Source of the DNA: Candidatus Sifarchaeum marinoarchaea
GTDB taxonomy: Archaea > Asgardarchaeota > Sifarchaeia > Borrarchaeales > Borrarchaeaceae
Length of the DNA stretch: 7,952 bases
Assembly (NCBI GenBank): GCA_016294985.1
Contig: JAECRW010000068.1
Location: 1 to 7,952, forward strand
Direction of reading: 5' to 3'
Every line of letters begins with the position of its first letter. The stretch's first letter is position 1. Shown piece by piece: positions 5,213-7,952 of the stretch. A program made the translations under genes and the position numbers. Under the pieces are notes generated by a model, which was not told where the DNA came from, did no database searches, and saw only the letters and a program-made list of their open reading frames with translations.

Positions 5213-6127
5213 ATTCAACGTTCTCGAACCCCGCGAAATAGTTTTTTAGACGATTTAGAATGGGGCTGTTCTTTAGGCCTCGAAACGATTTTGTTACCAA
5301 TCAAAGGTTTTCCTGCAGAAGGAGACGCAATTACTCTTGCATTCTTTTTAGCGGAATGTGCTAATTCCAAGATTCATATCTTGCATGTTGAGGAAGAAGA
5401 GAAAGAAGAGGAAGAACAGTTACTGGCAGACTTATACGAGGAAATCAGTTCGTATGCGGAAGAACTAAAAATAATGGTGGATTTAGAAACTGTAGAAGGG
5501 GACAGCGAAACTGCAGATATAATATTAAGAAAAGCTCTGGAAATACAAGCGGATCTTATCGTTATGGGAGCGCAACGTCTAAAACTAACCAGAGAATTAT
5601 TTGGCACTGATTCTACCGAAGTTGCAAGAAGAGCTGAAATACCTGTTTTTATAGTTTTCACACCTTTCGAAGACTGGACGGCCTATCGCCGTGTAAAAAT
5701 ACGTCGCATCCTTATTCCATATAGATCCACAGGTATAGATGCGGCCGCTCTTAAATTAACTTCCGCCATGGCTTCATGTGCTTACAGTATTACGTCCCCA
5801 AGTGTTGAGATCCACATAGCCCATGTGATCGAACTCCCGGATATACTACCACTGGACGCGTCATCCCCTGAAATTAAACAAGAGGAAAAAGAGTTTCTTA
5901 AGGATGTTGGAGATCATACATGTTTAGTAGGAGAGCCACTGATCCCTCGAATTATTGTAGGAAGAGATTTCAGTAAATCGATTGTTGAATTCACTAAGAA
6001 ACTAAATTTTGATCTGCTTGTTGTTTCTGCTAAACATCGACCTAGTGGATTTGGAGGTCTCCTTGGCTCAGATGTATACAATGTTGCAAAGCGAGCATAC
6101 TGTACTACAGCCGTAATCTTTCGATAA
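5213..6127 (+). CDS. Two-domain UspA-like (universal stress) protein, probable ATT start
   Basis: The frame is open from 5189, after stops at 5183 and 5186. The only standard start is TTG at 5291, but that lies inside the first beta strand (ETILLPIKG) of the first Usp domain and has no ribosome-binding site. ATT at 5213, 7 bases after GGAGG, gives 304 residues with a short basic N-terminus (QRSRTPRNS) and an intact first domain. From this start, domain 1 spans about 24-150: ILLPI, IHILHVEEE, an acidic run at 59-70, DLIVMGAQ (114-121), FGTDSTEVARRA and IPVFIVF. Domain 2 spans about 160-304: RRILIPYRS, VEIHIAHVIE, DLLVVSAKH, GFGGLLGSDVYNVAKRA and TAVIF. The usual G-2x-G-9x-G-S/T nucleotide loop is only partly kept: GLLGS in domain 2, FGT in domain 1. 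ATP binding is therefore uncertain. Usp domains often accompany archaeal APC permeases, sometimes as fused tails. Here the gene is separate and divergent from the pair, so a regulatory partnership is inference. Confidence 0.8.
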   Translation: MQRSRTPRNSFLDDLEWGCSLGLETILLPIKGFPAEGDAITLAFFLAECANSKIHILHVEEEEKEEEEQLLADLYEEISSYAEELKIMVDLETVEGDSETADIILRKALEIQADLIVMGAQRLKLTRELFGTDSTEVARRAEIPVFIVFTPFEDWTAYRRVKIRRILIPYRSTGIDAAALKLTSAMASCAYSITSPSVEIHIAHVIELPDILPLDASSPEIKQEEKEFLKDVGDHTCLVGEPLIPRIIVGRDFSKSIVEFTKKLNFDLLVVSAKHRPSGFGGLLGSDVYNVAKRAYCTTAVIFR

Positions 6128-6143
6128 CGGCACTGCAATTAGC

Positions 6144-6148
6144 AAAAA
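6144..6148 (-). terminator. Short T-run after the TrmB-type gene
   Basis: Minus strand GGTTTTTGC, 18 bases past the stop codon at 6166, in the 38-bp gap between convergent genes. A run of five Ts is a weak archaeal terminator candidate. On the plus strand the gap offers only the pyrimidine-rich ATTCTTTCTATCT at 6151-6163 for the UspA-like gene. Confidence 0.25.
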
Positions 6149-6165
6149 CCATTCTTTCTATCTAC

Positions 6166-7952
6166 TCACAAGAGTACCTCTTTGCTACGCCCCACAAACT
6201 GTGAGTTCATAAATTGCTCGAAAATCTGCACGGTCCCTTCATGATCAGACAAGATTGCAACAAACTCATCGCCTTCAGCTTCAACTTCTGGTCCAAAGAG
6301 TACTTCTTCACGATCTCTTAAAACAGCCCAGTAATCTTTTCTATCATATTGCTTAAATCGGATGTTCCCTTTCCCAATTAGTTCTTTAATTGTATCTCCA
6401 AATCGTGCCAGATCAATGTCTGTTACGAATATAAGACGTGTTCGGCTAGAAACGTTTTTTGCGGTTCCCAGGAGTTCAGGGGTGAGAGTCGGCGTAACTA
6501 GTGTGATTGTCGATTTAGTTCGAAGGATCATATCGCGTGCATAATTAATGACATTCATTTGCCCCTGAATTGTGTGAGTCCTCTGATAGCCCGGCAGTTT
6601 TATAAATTTGCTATCATCTACAATTTGATTGAGAACCTTCTCAGTCTCTTCGACAAGAAAGACTGCAGCTTCAATTTTTTCACTAATTGTTTGCTTCGAG
6701 CTAGAAATTCTCTGTTTATAGTAAGCCCGCTTCTCTATAAGAAAATTAGATATATCAGCATCTAATGAGGTAATTGATTCATTTAATGACGTTTCCAACT
6801 GTTTCATAGAATCAGATAACATCGTTTCTATTATTTTAGCAGATCCCTTGATTTTTTCTTTCGAAGAACCTATGATGTGTGAAAAGCGGTCTTCTAATTT
6901 TTGAATATAGTCATCCAATGATTTTTCAATCTCATCGCTTTGAAATTGAGAAATGCTTGTCATTAGTTCCTCTTTTAGTGAGGAAGTAGTGGATTTACAA
7001 TGTTCAACAGTCTCTTGAAGAACGTTAGCAAGATTCTCTGAAAGATTAGCAGTTGTTGTATCTACAGTTTCGGCTAAATCCTTTTTTACATCGCGCTTGA
7101 ACATATCGTTGTCTAGTATCAATGTGTCTTTTAAGGCCGTAGTTTTCTCATCAAAGTCTTTTTGGGCTTGGGTAAACTCATCAGTCTTTATAACGGCCTC
7201 ATGATACAATCTACGAATCTCTTCGATTATACTCAAGAACTTGGCCTCATTAGCAGTAACTATTCTCTCGATAGTTTGTTGAAATTGTTCTTTTGAAGTA
7301 TTTAAGCAGTCTTTATAGTCTGAAAAAACTTGTTCTGTTTCTGGTTGGCTTTCTAATAACTTTTCTTCGTGAGTTTCAACATGACTATCAAGTTCGCTGA
7401 GGATATGGTTGCGTAGTTTTAATAATGGTGCATGTTCTTCCAAAAAATAGTTCCGAACTATCTGGGTAAAAACATTTGAATACTGTTGTTTTGTTTCCAT
7501 GAGTAATTCATCTAATGAAACAAATGTCTCAGATACGCGCTTTTCGAGTGTTGCTTTTTCTTCAAGGAAACTTCCATAAAAGCTCTCAATAGCCTCAGTA
7601 AACTTTGATGTATATTTTTCAGTATATTCCTTTAGAGAGGATAACGTATCTTTAAGGGCACCCTCCAGATCTTTTTCAATCTGAAATCTAAGATTCAGCA
7701 TCTCATAACGGAAGTTCTTATCAAATTCAACTGTTGAGAGAAGATGAGAATGAAGGGCTATATAGCGGGGCATCAATCCTTCTACCTTCTTTAGGAAGCC
7801 CAGATTTATAAGATCTTCAACGACTTTTGATACCTTTAGAAGGTCAAGTCCTGTAATCAAACTTATCTGACCAATGGTTGCTACAGATCCCATCGAGTAA
7901 ACCGCAAGATACACTTTATACTGTTCTTCTTCCAATCCAACCTTAGATAGTA
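6166..7952 (-). CDS. TrmB-type winged-helix protein with long coiled coil and PLD-like C-terminal domain, 5' end outside window
   Basis: The frame is open to the right edge, giving 594 visible codons plus the stop. A TTG at 7935 could be taken as the start. However, upstream codons read LSKVGLEEEQYKVYLAVY, which matches helix 1 of the TrmB winged helix (LxxxGLxxxExxVYxxL), so the true start lies beyond 7952. Numbering from the TTG, the winged helix covers about 1-65 (VATIGQISLITGLDLLKVSK is the turn and recognition region). Residues about 75-440 are rich in Glu, Lys, Ser, Thr and Leu with almost no Pro or Gly, as in a long helical coiled coil. Residues about 450-580 resemble the PLD-like effector domain of TrmB relatives: TIQGQMNVINYARDMIL, STITLVTPTLTPELL, TRLIFVTDID, EEVLFGP and EFVAILSDHEGTVQIFEQF. 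The HxKxxxxD catalytic motif of active phospholipase D is absent, so it is likely a sensor. No signal peptide or membrane segment is visible. DNA-binding regulation is likely; targets are unknown. Confidence 0.8.
   Translation of the reverse strand, partial: LSKVGLEEEQYKVYLAVYSMGSVATIGQISLITGLDLLKVSKVVEDLINLGFLKKVEGLMPRYIALHSHLLSTVEFDKNFRYEMLNLRFQIEKDLEGALKDTLSSLKEYTEKYTSKFTEAIESFYGSFLEEKATLEKRVSETFVSLDELLMETKQQYSNVFTQIVRNYFLEEHAPLLKLRNHILSELDSHVETHEEKLLESQPETEQVFSDYKDCLNTSKEQFQQTIERIVTANEAKFLSIIEEIRRLYHEAVIKTDEFTQAQKDFDEKTTALKDTLILDNDMFKRDVKKDLAETVDTTTANLSENLANVLQETVEHCKSTTSSLKEELMTSISQFQSDEIEKSLDDYIQKLEDRFSHIIGSSKEKIKGSAKIIETMLSDSMKQLETSLNESITSLDADISNFLIEKRAYYKQRISSSKQTISEKIEAAVFLVEETEKVLNQIVDDSKFIKLPGYQRTHTIQGQMNVINYARDMILRTKSTITLVTPTLTPELLGTAKNVSSRTRLIFVTDIDLARFGDTIKELIGKGNIRFKQYDRKDYWAVLRDREEVLFGPEVEAEGDEFVAILSDHEGTVQIFEQFMNSQFVGRSKEVLL

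Noticed and set aside
5260..5310. ATG at 5260 as a start for the UspA-like gene
   Set aside because: It is in a different frame, giving MGLFFRPRNDF, and does not join the Usp frame without a frameshift. The Usp frame itself is open well upstream.
5374..5661. Minus-strand open frame of 95 codons, Ser-rich
   Set aside because: It is the antisense reading of the Glu-rich segment of the UspA-like gene; GAA/GAG repeats read backwards give Ser codons. No independent evidence of coding.
6180..6590. Active phospholipase D or nuclease domain at the C-terminus of the TrmB-type protein
   Set aside because: The fold-type sequence pattern is present but no HxKxxxxD motif is visible, so catalysis is not supported.
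7933..7935. TTG as the true start of the TrmB-type gene
   Set aside because: The frame continues upstream to the window edge with residues that complete the first helix of the winged-helix domain, so the gene is truncated by the window.

Overview
The window is A+T-rich, gene-dense and almost certainly archaeal. The evidence is TATA-like boxes about 25 bases before the expected transcript starts, a TrmB-type winged-helix protein, a homocitrate synthase-like enzyme ending in a RAM domain, and a CAT-like APC permease pair next to a UspA-like gene. The long coiled-coil TrmB-type protein makes me think of Asgard or related archaeal lineages, but that is an impression from family knowledge and cannot be proved from this sequence.

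Layout. Positions 1-249 (minus) hold the N-terminus of an aconitase-family large subunit (isopropylmalate dehydratase or homoaconitase), cut by the left edge. A 200-bp divergent control region (250-449) follows, with two near-identical palindromic boxes about two helical turns apart. Positions 450-1928 (plus) encode a homocitrate/isopropylmalate synthase-family enzyme with a C-terminal RAM (Lrp-type amino-acid-binding) domain. Convergent to it are two tandem paralogous amino acid permeases on the minus strand (1965-3401 and 3529-4962). They share promoter elements. A divergent 250-bp region (4963-5212) separates them from a two-domain UspA-like protein on the plus strand (5213-6127), which appears to start at an ATT codon behind a strong Shine-Dalgarno sequence. 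The last gene (6166-7952, minus, 5' end beyond the right edge) has a TrmB-type winged helix, about 350 residues of predicted coiled coil and a degenerate PLD-like sensor domain.

How they may work together. The synthase and the dehydratase catalyse consecutive steps of 2-oxoacid chain elongation (2-oxoglutarate to homocitrate to homoisocitrate for lysine, or the analogous leucine steps). The RAM domain suggests feedback by the end-product amino acid. The permeases could supply the same or related amino acids. UspA-like domains are often fused to or adjacent to archaeal APC permeases, so the UspA gene may act with them. These links are inference from adjacency.

There is no gene-free stretch longer than 300 bases. 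I saw no tRNA, rRNA, CRISPR array, insertion sequence or attachment site. The genes are of known families. The least ordinary points are the ATT start, the paired boxes between the two biosynthetic genes, and the architecture of the last protein.
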